This document shows positions 53,363 to 64,000 of a DNA stretch of 64,000 bases, piece by piece. The position numbers and the translations under genes are program-made. Position 1 is the first letter of the stretch, and each line of letters begins with the position of its first letter. The stretch comes from Priapulus caudatus (lineage: Eukaryota > Priapulida > Priapulimorpha > Priapulimorphida > Priapulidae). The notes under the pieces are model-generated. The model searched no databases, had not been told where the DNA came from, and saw only the letters and a program-made list of their open reading frames with translations. The DNA is taken from NCBI RefSeq assembly GCF_000485595.1, contig NW_014577798.1, positions 78,275 to 142,274 of the forward strand. Direction: 5' to 3'.

Positions 53363-54716
53363 TGTAGCAGATTCGCTTTTGGTATCGTGCGTTTCGGTAG
53401 CACGATGTGCAGTTTATTTTACGAGAGATGGCGCTAGCCGCGAGGACGGTTCCAGGAAGTGAGAACAATAGAGAAAACGGCGCGAAGGGGAGATACGCCA
53501 GAGAGGGATGGCGGGCAGTTGTGTTTTTAGAATGCGTCCGATGTTAACTTAACCGTGCGCGTACAGTAGATTGTAGTGCTATTGTGAGTGCCTCGTAGTG
53601 CGCGTACGGTACTAGTAGTAGTACTACTACTAGTGTGGTATGTATAAGTATAGTGTAGGATTTATGTACGGAAGGTATACTGACAGTCTGTAGCCTCAGT
53701 GTAGACTAGAGATAAATACGGTACGGTTACAGGCTACAGCGTGTTTGAAATATGTCGGACATATGCATTCATATAGTGTATGCTGTAGCTAGTACCGTAG
53801 CTGTAGCTGTATGCTGTAGCTAGTACCGTAGCTGTAGCTGTATGCTGAGTACTTGTACCGTCAGGGGCGAGTATGCAGCGAATTGTAATTCGTTGAAAAG
53901 TGAGTTCCATTCGAAGATATCAAAGGGCGATACTTGGCGTTTGTTGACGCCTGATCATCTTTTCTGTTAGTCTTATAATAACAGCTTGCCGAAGGCCACT
54001 TGGGGGGGGTTTGGGTCAAAAGCTGTGACACTCGCTAGTGCTGTAGCAGTACCCACACGCGTACTGTAGCTGTATTGCTGTAGGGCTATACCCAAAGGTA
54101 GCTAGTTTTGTACGTATGCTTGTAGCCAGTACCGTACACACACCACACACTGTAGCGGTAGCTGTAGGCCAGCTAGTATGTGATAATGTGTCATAGGTAG
54201 CAATTAGGCCTACTACACCGACTGCGAAATTACGTGATCAGTCTATGTACGGGACCAGCGGCATGATGTGCGCAGACAAACATTTCTTTTTTGGATTAAA
54301 AGATTGCGTCTAAGATGCAATCGACTTCTGCAGATAGCTATTTCTCATGCATGAATTACTCAGCATACTTGCACTTCTCACTTAGAGCATTGATGCCTAG
54401 AAATGCAAAATTTATCAGCATCCCGGTCCCCCGGCGACTCGACACCATGCTGTATCCTCACTGGACGCACCGCAACGCACCCCCTCAGACACACCGCCTG
54501 CGGACCCCTCCCGCCTTTCTCGGCGTCGTGGGTGTTTGCTGCCTCTGCCTCGTCGCGAATGCTCAGTGATGCGACATCGTAAAGGAACCGGGGAGTAACG
54601 GCCCTGCAGGGTGCGCGGCGACAACAGCAACCGTACTATACTCACGGCCCAATGGTAGTAAGTCCGACGGCGGTTACATTAGCGATTAGGGAGAGAGGGC
54701 GCGAAAAACCGTTACA
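53363..54716 (+). mobile_element. 5' LTR of an LTR retroelement
   Basis: It starts TGTAGCAG after CTAG (53359-53362) and ends CGTTACA at 54716. Its 3' half and the tandem repeats recur, imperfectly, at 55515-56896, whose end (GTTACA at 56891-56896) is followed by CTAG. TG...CA ends with a 4-bp repeat of the target make an LTR the best reading. It contains a clean array of about 28-bp units at 53775-53860. Confidence 0.6.
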
Positions 54717-55514
54717 CATTGAGGGCTCCGTAAACCAGATTGCGACGTGAATGGGCGAGACAGACGAAACACCAGACCCAACAGTCGGGTCGAGTTGGAG
54801 ATGCGGGGCGTTGGATGGGACACCAGACGCATCACTCCCCGCGCAAGTGGGGAGGGGGGCAGAGTAGGCTCTAAGAGACTCTGCGAATGCGCTGCCATGT
54901 CAGTGCTCGCCTGCCAGTCCAGCGGCAAGTTGTGGGGCACGCGAATGCGCAGCAGGAGGGAGGTATCTGGTGGAACGCCATGCGGCGCCGCCCAGAGCAT
55001 CGATGGCAACTGCTGGTCAGGCGGGAAAAGGATTGAGGGCAGCCAGAAGACGAAAGAGCCAGGCAGTTGCTGCAGGACGTCATTCGACCTTGCGGCGCCC
55101 TCTGGAGACCTCTCCCCGGATGGCAACGTGAAGGCGAGGTCGGACCTGGATGCACTGGCGATGAGTCTGAGGTGGAATGCATGGGAGGCGGGCAGCCGCA
55201 ACTGGCAAGACAGAAACACCCTGGATCAGGCGGAACAACGCCGACGGGGCAAAGGAAATAATGTAGGAAGGCCGGTGAAGGAGACTGCGACACCGGCGAC
55301 GGGCCGGTGGGGGCTCGCGCGGCGGGGAGCTCTACGGGAGGGGATCTCGCGCCGAAACATGATTGACGCCCACTCTGAGGGCTGCTGTGCAACGCTGGGT
55401 AGTTTTTCTGCTGCAGTTTGACATTACGGCTGCGGTGGAACCATTCTCCCGTCCGACATCGCCCAGAACAGCTTGCCGGCGGCTCTCGTGTGGCCTGCGG
55501 CACGATGCCGCACC
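54717..55514. mobile_element. Internal region of the LTR element, no pol
   Basis: GC-rich and open in two frames (plus 54747-55421, minus 55503-54871), but no RT, protease, RNase H or integrase motif. Neither frame resembles a known gag. It could be a large non-autonomous (LARD-like) body. No clear tRNA primer-binding site follows the 5' LTR. Confidence 0.45.
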
Positions 55515-56896
55515 GTCTGTAGCCCGCGAGTGTAGAGCTAGAGATAAATACGGTAGCGTTACGCAGGCTAAAAAATATGTCGGAACATATGCATCATATA
55601 GTGTATCTGAAGCTAGTACCGAGCGTAGCTGTATGCATGTACTAGTACCGTACTGTAGCCCCTATGCCTGTACTAGTACCGCTAGCTGTAGCTCGTATGC
55701 TGTAGCGTAGATGACCGTAGCTGTAGCTGTATGCTGTAGCTAGTACGTAGGCTGTAGCTGTATCTGTAGCTAGTACCGTAGCTGAAGGACTGTAGAGCGT
55801 ACGCAGTACCGTAGCGCCTGTATGCGATCTGGTAGCTAGTACCCGTCATCTTGTAAGCTGTATCCGTAGCAGACCGGTAGCTGTAGCTGTATGCTGCGAG
55901 CTATACCCGTAGCTGTAGCTGTATGCTGTAGCTAAGTACCCCGCGCTGTAGCTGAGCTATCTGTAGGTCAGGACCGGCGTGCTGTAGCTGCTTATGGCTG
56001 TAGCTAGTACCGTGTAGCTGTAAGCGTATGCTGTTATCTAGTACCCGTGCGTAGCTGTATGCTGTCAGCTAACGTACCCGAAGCTGTACTGTAGCGTACT
56101 AGACGAGCTGTAAGCTGTATGACTGTAGCTAGTACCGTAGCTGTAGCTTGTATGGCTGTAGCTAGTACCGTAGCTGTACGTATGCGTAGCAGTACCTACG
56201 CTGTAGACTGTATGCTTAGCTATACCTGTAGCTGTACGTATGTGTAGCTAGTACGACTGTAAGCTCGTATGCTGTACTAAGTACCACGTAGCTGTACGAT
56301 GCTGAGCTATTACGTACTGAGCTATGCTGTAGGCTAGTACTATAGCTTGTAGCGTATGCTACGTAGCTAGTACCCCCACGTTAGCTGTAGCTGATGCTGT
56401 AGGCAGTAACCGTAGCTGTAGCTGTATGCTGTACTAGTACCAGTAGCTGTTAGCTGTATGCTGTAGCTAGTACCCGAGCGTAGCTGTATGTCGTAGCTAG
56501 TAGTGATAATGGTAGTGCAATAGACTACGTACACTGATAGTGATCGTTATAGCGGATGAGTGTGCGGCAGACACATCGGTTTGGTGGTTGCAGCAATAAA
56601 CACTTCTAGTTCTACTAATTACTGCACACTTGCACTTCTCACTCTTGACGACCGCCCCCCTCCAGCCTACTGTATCTCCAACTGGACGACCCGGACGCCC
56701 CCCCTTTCTCGCGCTCGGTGTTGGCTGCCTCTGCCCCCTCGTCGCCGACCGCTAGTGATCGGAATCGCGTAAAGGACGGGATGTAAAGGCCCTGTCATGG
56801 GCGAGTCGACAACGCACTGCGTACATATCACGGCAATGTAGTAGTCGACGGCGGTTAATTAGGCGATTAGCGGAGGAGTGCGAAAAACCCGTTACA
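55515..56896 (+). mobile_element. 3' LTR, 5'-truncated and noisy
   Basis: It aligns with 53690-54716: TGTAGAGCTAGAGATAAATACGG, a TGTCGG..CATATGCAT block, the repeat array, the TACTGTATC...ACTGGACG block, and the terminal GCGATTAG...CCGTTACA. The copy lacks about 330 bp of the left LTR's start. It contains many single-base indels, like 36750-38035. Confidence 0.55.
55590..56500 (+). repeat. Noisy minisatellite, unit near GTAGCTGTATGCTGTAGCTA
   Basis: About thirty ragged copies of a unit close to TAGCTGTAGCTGTATGCTGTAGCTAGTACCG (28-31 bp) carry single-base gains and losses in most copies. The clean version is at 53775-53860. Confidence 0.8.
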
Positions 56897-57544
56897 CTAG
56901 TATAGCAACATCGTCGAAAAGAGTGAGGTGACTGACACAGAATGCTGAGGTGATAATGCACAGTCTCTATATGAGTTCTGAGCGTTGAGCCTCTTCCATT
57001 CACACTGGGCTCTTGTAGATTTTAACGATGCATCATGTTCTTGTAGTACTTACTATGTTTTACATTATTGCAATAAATACCTACTTAATTTTCCAGGAAA
57101 TAAAACTTGAGAACAGTGTGGAGAGTTGATGACGTGACTGGTGAGGTGGTCGAGAGTCGTACTAGTGTAGCAGCCATCTGTCAGAGAGTAGTGAGGTTAC
57201 TGACAGATGCCGGAGGTATAAGTCAGCCAGTCCAAGATGTTCGCTGAGGTGAGTGGACAATTAAATTCCATTCATACATGTGTATTTAATGCACCATTAA
57301 TGTTATAATGCAAGCTTTGGTATGATATTTGACAGGGTTTAGACATAAAGTTTTATTTTTTTTCAGGGCACCAGGTTTATCCTCGGTGCATATACCATTG
57401 TGAGATGTTGGCGGCCAAAGTCTACATTGCGGATTGATCATTGGCTGTGGACACAAGAGGACCACCGTATAATGTGAAAATATATGAAACAAACTGGTAA
57501 GGAGTTAATACCACGCGGCGGCGTGTAGGATGGGTGTAACGAAT
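56897..57544. other. Duplicated target region and possible exon
   Basis: 57127-57167 repeats the target-site neighbourhood of the LTR element. After TTTTTTTTCAG (57356-57366), a frame reads HQVYPRCIYHCEMLAAKVYIAD then a stop. GPPYNVKIYET appears later in frame, as in the last part of some OTU/vertnin relatives. Evidence is thin. Confidence 0.25.
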
Positions 57545-57557
57545 ATACCCGGCTAAT

Positions 57558-57588
57558 GGGGGGGGGGGGGGGGGGGGAGGGGGGCGGT
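57558..57588 (+). repeat. Poly-G run
   Basis: About 20 consecutive Gs, then GAGGGGGGCGG. It can form a G-quadruplex and is prone to length errors. Confidence 0.95.
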
Positions 57589-57959
57589 ACTAGCATTAGC
57601 ACAATATGTTGAAACGCGATTATATCTGCGATACAACTCGGATATCGATATTTTAACGATACGGTGGTATAACAAGAAATAAATTACTTGACACTTGCCT
57701 TATCTATATTGTTAATGGCTCCGAAAATTAATGCACTGGCGTGTATATATTCGAAAGCACCAATGCGTGCGAACGACGCATACAGTAATTACTGGTAACC
57801 CCGGCCACTGCATGGAGCACTGCGCGTCTACTGCGCAGGCAAGAAGTGTGGCAAGAGCTGTGTGCGCGACGCTGCAGAGCACGAGGAGCAACAGGGAGTC
57901 TATATAACGCTATCGCTCACCGCTGAGTGCCAGCCGGCGCCCGCAGGCAGATACAAACT

Positions 57960-58162
57960 GAAGCGAGCACCAACTGTTTCAAGTTCAGTACCAGTATTAG
58001 CCAATTTATACAGCAGGAGGTACTTGTGTATTCCAGGCTAACGTCAGTGCCTTCCGAGAGGGTATTCAGTACAGCGGGTGACATTGTTACGGCACAGAGG
58101 GCTGCACTGTCAGCGGAAAACATTGCTGTGCTTCTGTTTCTCAAGAAAAACATGAGAAATTA
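57960..58162 (+). pseudogene. hAT transposase C-terminal dimerisation domain
   Basis: The reading ends TSVPSERVFSTAGDIVTAQR, then AENIAVLLFLKKNMRN and a stop at 58160-58162. P-S-E-R-x-F-S-x-A-G is the signature of hAT dimerisation domains (ZBED type). A frame break around 58030-58040 separates the N-terminal ANLYSRRYLCIP. The rest of the transposase is gone, with the neighbouring poly-G and CpG-rich sequence on its left. Confidence 0.75.
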
Positions 58163-58239
58163 AATCATGTCATATAATACAATATATGATGATATTAAAA
58201 CCATCAAATTGTTACTATATCATGCATGGTATACACTTC

Positions 58240-58326
58240 CCAATACGTATTGGAAAATATTGCAATACGGTTTTGTCGTATTGCAATATATTGCAATACG
58301 GTTTTTGGTCGCAATACTCACCCCTA
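58240..58326. mobile_element. Right end of the hAT element
   Basis: TTGCAATACGG occurs three times, once inverted (CCGTATTGCAA). The segment ends GGTCGCAATACTCACCCCTA; the complement TAGGGGTGAGTATTGCGACC is a hAT-style terminus. It follows the dimerisation domain by 80 bp. Confidence 0.55.
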
Positions 58327-58731
58327 CTTGTCTGTGAATGAAGAGGATGGACACACTCATATGACAACCTTCTATGGCTAACCATGCTAACGGCATGTTT
58401 AACTAGACAGAGTGCACTCGCGGAGTGCATACCTCTGCCAGCGACATACGCCATACGCCATACGACTCACGAACACACGAATAACCCAGGATATACGCCA
58501 GCGTACTAACATGTGCATGCTGGCTTGCTGTGCGCTCGCTTGTAGCAGCCGCTCGTTGCTGCTGCTTGTTATCATGTACACGCTCGCTGGCTCGCTGGCT
58601 GACGCGCTAATATCAATCGCGCAAACACATGAACACACTAACACACGAACACACGCACACGAGAGCGAAAACATAACCTCCTCCAACTCCGTTGGGTGGA
58701 GGTAATAAAGATGTTTTATTTGCTTTTGCAG

Positions 58732-58878
58732 GTTCTTACTACGAATGGTTGGAGCAAACATCATGGCAAAACGAAGAAGACCTTGTTGTTCAACTGCAAG
58801 TGCCAGTTCTGGACAGAAAAGGCCATACTATTTTTACAAATGCTGATATGGCTCTTATTAAGACCTACATACATTAAA
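58732..58878 (+). CDS. Probable exon of an unknown gene
   Basis: After the acceptor TTTGCTTTTGCAG (58719-58731) the frame reads SYYEWLEQTSWQNEEDLVVQLQ and on to a stop at 58876-58878. It is an acidic 48-codon end with no stop. No domain is recognised. It may be the C-terminus of an element gene preceding the uncharacterised family at 59110. Confidence 0.3.
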
Positions 58879-59109
58879 ATGACTATTGCGAGATTTTTGC
58901 TCAGAAAAACTAAATATAGCTGAATATAGTCTCACCTGACAGCGAAAATATCACTGATTACACCAACATTAAAAATACTAAGATTTTATGCAGTTATAGC
59001 ATAGAAAATTGGATATGAACACATCATAACAGCAATGGATTTTATCGTGTCGCGACAATGCCTAATGGCAGAATTGGTAAACTTGTATTTGTGTCGGTGA
59101 TGAAAATTC

Positions 59110-61246
59110 ATGAGTGTGAATAACAATGACAGTGATGCTACGTATGAGCCTTCAGAATCAGATGGAACCAGCGATGATACAGAGGATGACAGGCGCATAG
59201 AAGGTGTAGGGCTGACCAGACCCATTCCTCCAGCAGGTGATGGACCTACTGAAGAGCCTCCTACCCAAGCAGCCAATCAACCCCCTGCAGCCATCGGACC
59301 CCCTCTTCCAGCAAATGATGATCAGCCTAAGGGTAAAAAAAGAGCACTCCTAGCAAATGGGCAGCAAATGTTCAAAAGCAAAAGAGGGCATCTGGTGAAC
59401 AATATCGCACTAGAAAAGGGAAGGTTATTCCATCTGCTTCAATTGGCCCGCCATGTAAATGCAGACATGAATGTTTCGACAAGTTTGGAGAAGCAGGACC
59501 CAATGACATTTTCAAATCATTTTGGGGCATTGCAGATAAAAATCTTCAAGACAGTCATCTTTTTGCCTGTGTCAAATGTTTGCCCATTAAACGTCGACGT
59601 CCAAGAGCTGGTGAACGAACAGGCACACAGGCACGTCAAAATAAATTTCAGTATTCAGTGAAAGATAGTGATGGCAATGACATATTGGTTTGTAAGCGGG
59701 CATTAATGTCAAACTTTGGAATAACTAAAAAGCGCTTTGAAAGAATACAGAAAGCTGCTGCCCAAGACATAGTTGCTCCAACTGATAGAAGGGGAAAACA
59801 TGAAAATCACCTGAAAGTTAGTGAGGACATCAAGGACAAGGTTAAACAGCACATTGATTCATTTCCAAAACGTCAGTCACACTATAGCAGAATAAAAAAT
59901 CTGAATCGTAACTACCTTCATGAAAATCTCAATATTCGCCGGATGTGGCTAGTGTGCCTAATGCAGAATGAGCCTGACCAGTTGGCGAAACTTAGGCGAA
60001 AAGAAAAGATCAATCCTAAAGTGAAGTACTATTTGTATAGTGATACCTTCAACCATGACTTCAACCTTAGTTTTGGCCAACCACGTTCTGACACATGCAC
60101 TCATTGTGATAGGCTGGATAATGAAATCAGTGCTGCTAGAATGCAGGGAGATACCAATAAAGTTACAGAACTACAATCGCAGCTGGAATTTCATCATAGA
60201 AAAGCTGAAAAGTGATATGCGACTCTGAAAAGCTTCATGGAGAAAGCACAAACTGGTGAGGTAGAAATGCTGACATTTCATTTTCAGCAGAATTTGCCTA
60301 CACCAACACTGCACAACAGTGACATGTTCTATGCAAGACAGTTATGGACCTACAACTTTGGAATTCATAACTGTGGGAATAATGCTGCATGTATGCACAA
60401 TCACTATCTCAATACACATCCATCTAGATGATCACATTTAGTTCTATTCTCAGATGGATGTGGTGGACACAATAAAAACAAAATTGTGTTTTCCTATTTG
60501 ATGCGCCTGATAAAGATGAAACGTTTCAGCAGAATCGATCATTACTTTCTAACAAGAGGGCATACATTCCTTCCAAATGATCGTGATTTTGGAGTTATTG
60601 AAAAGTACAAGAGGACACAAATGGCATATGTACCCTTATGAGGATTATATCAATATCCTGAAATCTGCACGTACGTCAAATCCTTTCGAGGCTGTAAAAC
60701 TAAGAACTGATGATATGTTGGATTACAAGCAATTTTCCAAGGAAGTCAGTGATAAAAACAACAATGCTAAAAAACCTGGAAACTGGTAACAGTGTAACCA
60801 TGCGGAATATTATGTGGTTCTCGTATGGGAAGAGTGAAGAGCTAAACATAGAAACAGGTGTAACATCATTGGTTGATCACCCCGATGAAATCCGGGGCAA
60901 ATGTACCCTTAATGATATTGAGAGCTGGATAAAGTTCAAGGTTCTGAAAAGGCATGCTGACCTTGAAGCTGAGATACCAAGAAAGTATGCAGATGGATAT
61001 GTGAGAATCAAATACAATAAATACAAGGACTTGATGGAAAAGATAATAAATAAAGGAACACTTCCAGAACAGTATAAATATTACATTGACCTGAAACATC
61101 ATGATTGGCCTTCGATTAATATCAGTGTCCGACATATCAATGGCAGTGATGGGGAGGACAGTGACGGAGATATATTGATTAAGACTTGGGTGTGTGAACA
61201 ACTCTTTGCATTGTTGATAACAATCATTATATTTTGCCAGTGTTGA
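59110..61246 (+). pseudogene. Animal-wide uncharacterised transposon gene (RGKH/SHYSR family)
   Basis: Start ATG at 59110 with an acidic Ser/Asp head and a proline stretch, a frame break near 59410, then CKCRHECFDKFGE, LVCKRALMSNFGITKKRFER, RRGKHENH, FPKRQSHYSR, NYLHENLNIRRMWL, SDTCTHCDRLD and (60432 on) LVLFSDGCGGHNKNK, TFLPNDRDFGVIEKYKR and GHKWHMYPYEDYI. I know this pattern from many insect and marine-invertebrate multicopy genes. The D-G/H-N and D-F acidic residues may form an RNase H-type transposase core (inference). In-frame TGA stops are at 60213-60215 and 60429-60431, both in the same frame. Further frameshifts occur near 60600 and 60790. Confidence 0.65.
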
Positions 61247-61454
61247 TTCAGAGTTATTGAAAATCATCCTCGCTTGCCAGGGTTTCTCAGTCAGCACATC
61301 CTCGAGCTCAATGTTTTCAATGATTTATAGGCCTAAACTCCTGGCATGTGAGGATGCAAACTCATTAATGTTAATGTTTGCTTTTCCTGTTGGAATGGTA
61401 TTTTGTTACAGAATAAAAGAGACAATACAAGTACACTGTATCATATATGCTTGA

Positions 61455-61640
61455 TTCGGTAAAACAGGGTGGCCAAGTCCACACTGGAGTGGACCTACTT
61501 GGTTGGAAACAAACATCAATGTGAATATTAGACAATAAGCTTGTATATCTATGCAATAATGTTGACACCTTAGTGGTTTTTGAGTTTGTGGTGAAAAAAT
61601 GGGGTCAAGTCCACTGTGGACATGACCCCTTCTTCTATAA
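61455..61640. repeat. Two hairpins with shared CAAGTCCAC word
   Basis: CCAAGTCCAC...GTGGACctACTTGG (61474-61503) and GGGTCAAGTCCACTGTGGAC (61602) followed by ATGACCCC form two hairpins after the 59110-family gene. They may be subterminal hairpins of that element. Confidence 0.6.
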
Positions 61641-62764
61641 TGCAAACACTAATTTTCTTTAAACTAATGGATAAACACATAAATCGTTATCAAAAACATA
61701 CCGAAATTACAGTACATACTGCACTCTTATGGACTGGCATCAAATATATGATAAAATCTCGCTAAATAAAAATATTGATATTTTTGCATTTTTCTCTAAA
61801 TGATGAAAATGTGACTTGACCTCTTTTAATGCAAGGCACTTCAATTGAAAACAAGTGCGTGCTGCACCACGCTGCACTGTGGGTTGGCAGATAAGCGGTG
61901 GCGCCACAAGCTAATCCTTACTTCCTGTTAGTTCAAGATGACAGAAAACGAATGTTTACAAAAACGATTAGTTTGAAACTGGCAGTTTTCGGTGAATACG
62001 AAGGTTCTAAGCCATTTTATTGTTACTCTACACAATTGCTGTTACTCAAGCAATAACGGTAGGTATCATGAAAGTGGGGAAAACACTGGAAAATTCTCGC
62101 AATAATCGCTTTAATAGCATGAATGATTAGACAGTGCATACATGTACCACTCTGGAAAAGCGCGCCTCTGTCGAGGGGTTAACCACGCGGCAAAGAATTG
62201 AAAACCATGCAAAATTTTCCCCCCTAAATTTATTTAAAACGGACTACGCTCTGACGTCATCAGGTCACTTTTCTGCAGCACGCACCTTTTTTCATCAAAT
62301 TAAAAAATAATCCATTTGAAATTTCATGGTCCATGGCACACTTTTCTACATTTACTGTGGACGCGCCCATATGCACGTTCACATGAAAGATTTGTACACT
62401 GGCCTCTCGTCTTGTTACTATATATAGCGGCGTTCAAGTTGGTAAACAAACTACGTCATTTTGGCGCATGCGCACTTTCTGGTTGGTAGAAAGTCTTGCT
62501 TCTAACCCGTGTTTATGCGGTGGAATCGTAAAAAAGAAACGTAATGAGCCATAAACAGGAACATATACCAGTGCAACGATAAAAAACTTCAAATCGTTTC
62601 AAGCTTATCAGTAAGTATATATTGTTTACAAACGTAATTTTGTCAAAATCTTTACTTGTAACCATGCAAAGTGGCTCAGTGACAGTGTCAGTGTTACTGT
62701 TAACTGTTATGGCTCAGTGTTATGAGTAATGCACAGTCGCGATACAGCACTGCATGTCAGCAGT
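61641..62764. other. No gene recognised
   Basis: AT-rich sequence with short open frames only and no TIRs before the fold-back at 62765. Confidence 0.45.
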
Positions 62765-62829
62765 TAGATACAATAATGTAACCCAACAAGAGTAGGGGTT
62801 GTACTTGTTGGGTTACATTATTGTATCTA
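62765..62829. repeat. 65-bp fold-back flanked by 9-bp direct repeats
   Basis: Perfect 26-bp arms (62765-62790 and 62804-62829, beginning TAGATACAATAATG) surround a 13-base loop AGTAGGGGTTGTA. GTCAGCAGT abuts both ends (62756-62764 and 62830-62838). Confidence 0.85.
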
Positions 62830-63124
62830 GTCAGCAGTGCCAGTGTCAGCAGGTATAATTTTTGTGCTAAGGTACATCTCTCATTCTATGGTTCGACGGT
62901 ATATAATTTAGTAACATTATTTATATTGACTAAAATATTGTAAATGTGTGCATGTAACTGGTCCAACATACATAAAAAACTAGGCCTACTCATAATTTCT
63001 ATTTGTGTTCCGTGTAGATCAGTGCCAGTGGACATATGTACCACTTCATCACAGAAAAGGTTCAATTTCGCCATCACTTCATATGTCATAGACATAATGG
63101 CCACAGTTCGTAAGGTTCGTGTGA

Positions 63125-64000
63125 CTATAGCCTCTCCAGCTTCAAGGATCTCCTCTTAGAATTTGTATCCATTTCGGATGTATACCATCAGTTCGGGCGA
63201 TGTGACTATGTGTTCGACATGTACTCAGATGAACCCTCAGTGAATGATAGTGAGAGAAAGAGGTGCACTGAAACTGTACCAATAGAGTACAGTTCAATTG
63301 AACCAAAGACACCTCTGCCAAAGGAGATGGGGAGATTCTGGCCGTCAAACATGAATAAGCTTCTTCTCGAGAAGCTAATCTACTGCCATCTTCGTTCAAA
63401 TACTTCAGAAACATTACAATATCCCACTGTACTCGGACAAGTGACCAAAAAAGACGAGGATTGGCAGTGCATCATGGTCCATCAAGGCCTGGAAAAAGCA
63501 TTGCCACACCTTAAATCGTCATTTGAAGAAGCTTACCTTTGAATACTCATCCACGTCTTGGACTCTCTCAATGCAGGACACAAAGTGTGTGTTGTAATCT
63601 CCAACGATACAGATGTTATTGTTGCTCTGCTCTACTACATGCCCGTCTTTCACCAACACAACCTTGAGTCGCTGTGGGTGCGAGCTGGAATGGGAGATAC
63701 AACTCAATATATACCCCTTCATACCCTGTTCCAGCGCCTGAGTAATCGGCTCTGTGCAGTACTGCCGGCTATACACAGTCTTACAGGATGTGACATAACC
63801 AGCAAAGTTGGTACAAAGAAGACAGCTCTAAAGGCAGAGCCTGAAAAGTTGCTGAAACACTTCAGGGAATCACCAACCCTCTCTCCGGCTATGACCCGCA
63901 ACGCCGAGCATTACTCAGTGAAGGTATTGAAAAGAGGTAGCAATGCTAAGTGTTTCTCTGAATATCGAGCAGAGGTTTTCCACTTCAGCAAAGAGGGTTC
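63125..64000 (+). pseudogene. PIN-like multicopy gene, 5' end unclear, 3' end beyond the window
   Basis: The frame is open from about 63126 through the window end except for TGA at 63540-63542. Before it: FVSISDVYHQFGRCDYVFDMYSD, TPLPKEMGRFWPSNMNK. After it: VCVVISNDTDVIVALLYYMPVF, LESLWVRAG, YIPLHTLFQRL, CAVLPAIHSLTGCDITSKVGTK. S-N-D-T-D-V and S-L-T-G-C-D with G-T-K are the acidic positions of PIN-like nuclease domains found in many fish and cnidarian multicopy genes. The TGA falls where the family has an Arg (CGA) in an E-A-x-x-R-(I/L)-L box, so a CpG transition explains it. The 3' end lies outside. Confidence 0.6.

Noticed and set aside
54747-55503. Long overlapping open frames on both strands as genes
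   Set aside because: High GC content removes stops in all frames; no domain, start context or splice border supports either frame.

Overview
This is a metazoan nuclear scaffold, most likely from a marine invertebrate. The evidence is spliceosomal exons with GT/AG borders, 10-N scaffold gaps (18731-18740 and 49258-49267), many (TA)n tracts, and a dense mix of animal-type transposons: BEL/Pao, Ty3/gypsy, Ty1/copia, hAT, Tigger, and SWIM/YqaJ, DUF6589-like and PIN-like families. I cannot name the species. No operons, tRNAs, rRNAs or single-copy host genes were recognised. Nearly every coding stretch belongs to a mobile or viral element and most are broken.

Layout. 1-9000: decayed PIF1-like helicase and SWIM/YqaJ pieces in otherwise anonymous DNA. 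9203-15470: a TIR element, three in-phase exons of a DUF6589-like gene, and a minus-strand BEL/Pao retrotransposon. 15.5-18.7 kb: nothing recognised. 18.8-22.5 kb: a large transposon-type gene with a single in-frame stop, preceded by a cluster of a 15-bp motif. 22.55-25.2 kb: the main discovery candidate, a virus-derived segment whose 770-residue open frame has the layout of a flavivirus-like prM-M-E membrane protein followed by further membrane segments. 25.2-27.4 kb: tandem repeats. 27.4-31.8 kb: SWIM/YqaJ, transposase, RecQ and gypsy fragments. 31.82-32.86 kb: C-terminal part of a second viral or Env-type membrane glycoprotein, then a copia tail. 35.5-38.9 kb: a segmental copy of 27.4-29.0 kb broken by two inverted copies of another element. 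39-49 kb: TIR elements, hAT transposases, a Tigger remnant and a THAP fragment. 50-53 kb: BEL/Pao-type gag and an OTU/vertnin-like pseudogene. 53.36-56.90 kb: an LTR element with noisy tandem repeats. 57-64 kb: hAT tail, an animal-wide uncharacterised transposon gene, and a PIN-like gene running off the end.

Two themes cut across the window. (i) Animal-virus envelope genes have been captured at two places. (ii) Very small perfect palindromes flanked by 7-9 bp direct repeats (9592-9628, 46922-46953, 62765-62829) and a 97-bp TIR element with a 9-bp duplication (46050-46146) look like tiny transposition products, and the first two share arm sequence. All identifications come from reading motifs. 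No database search was possible.
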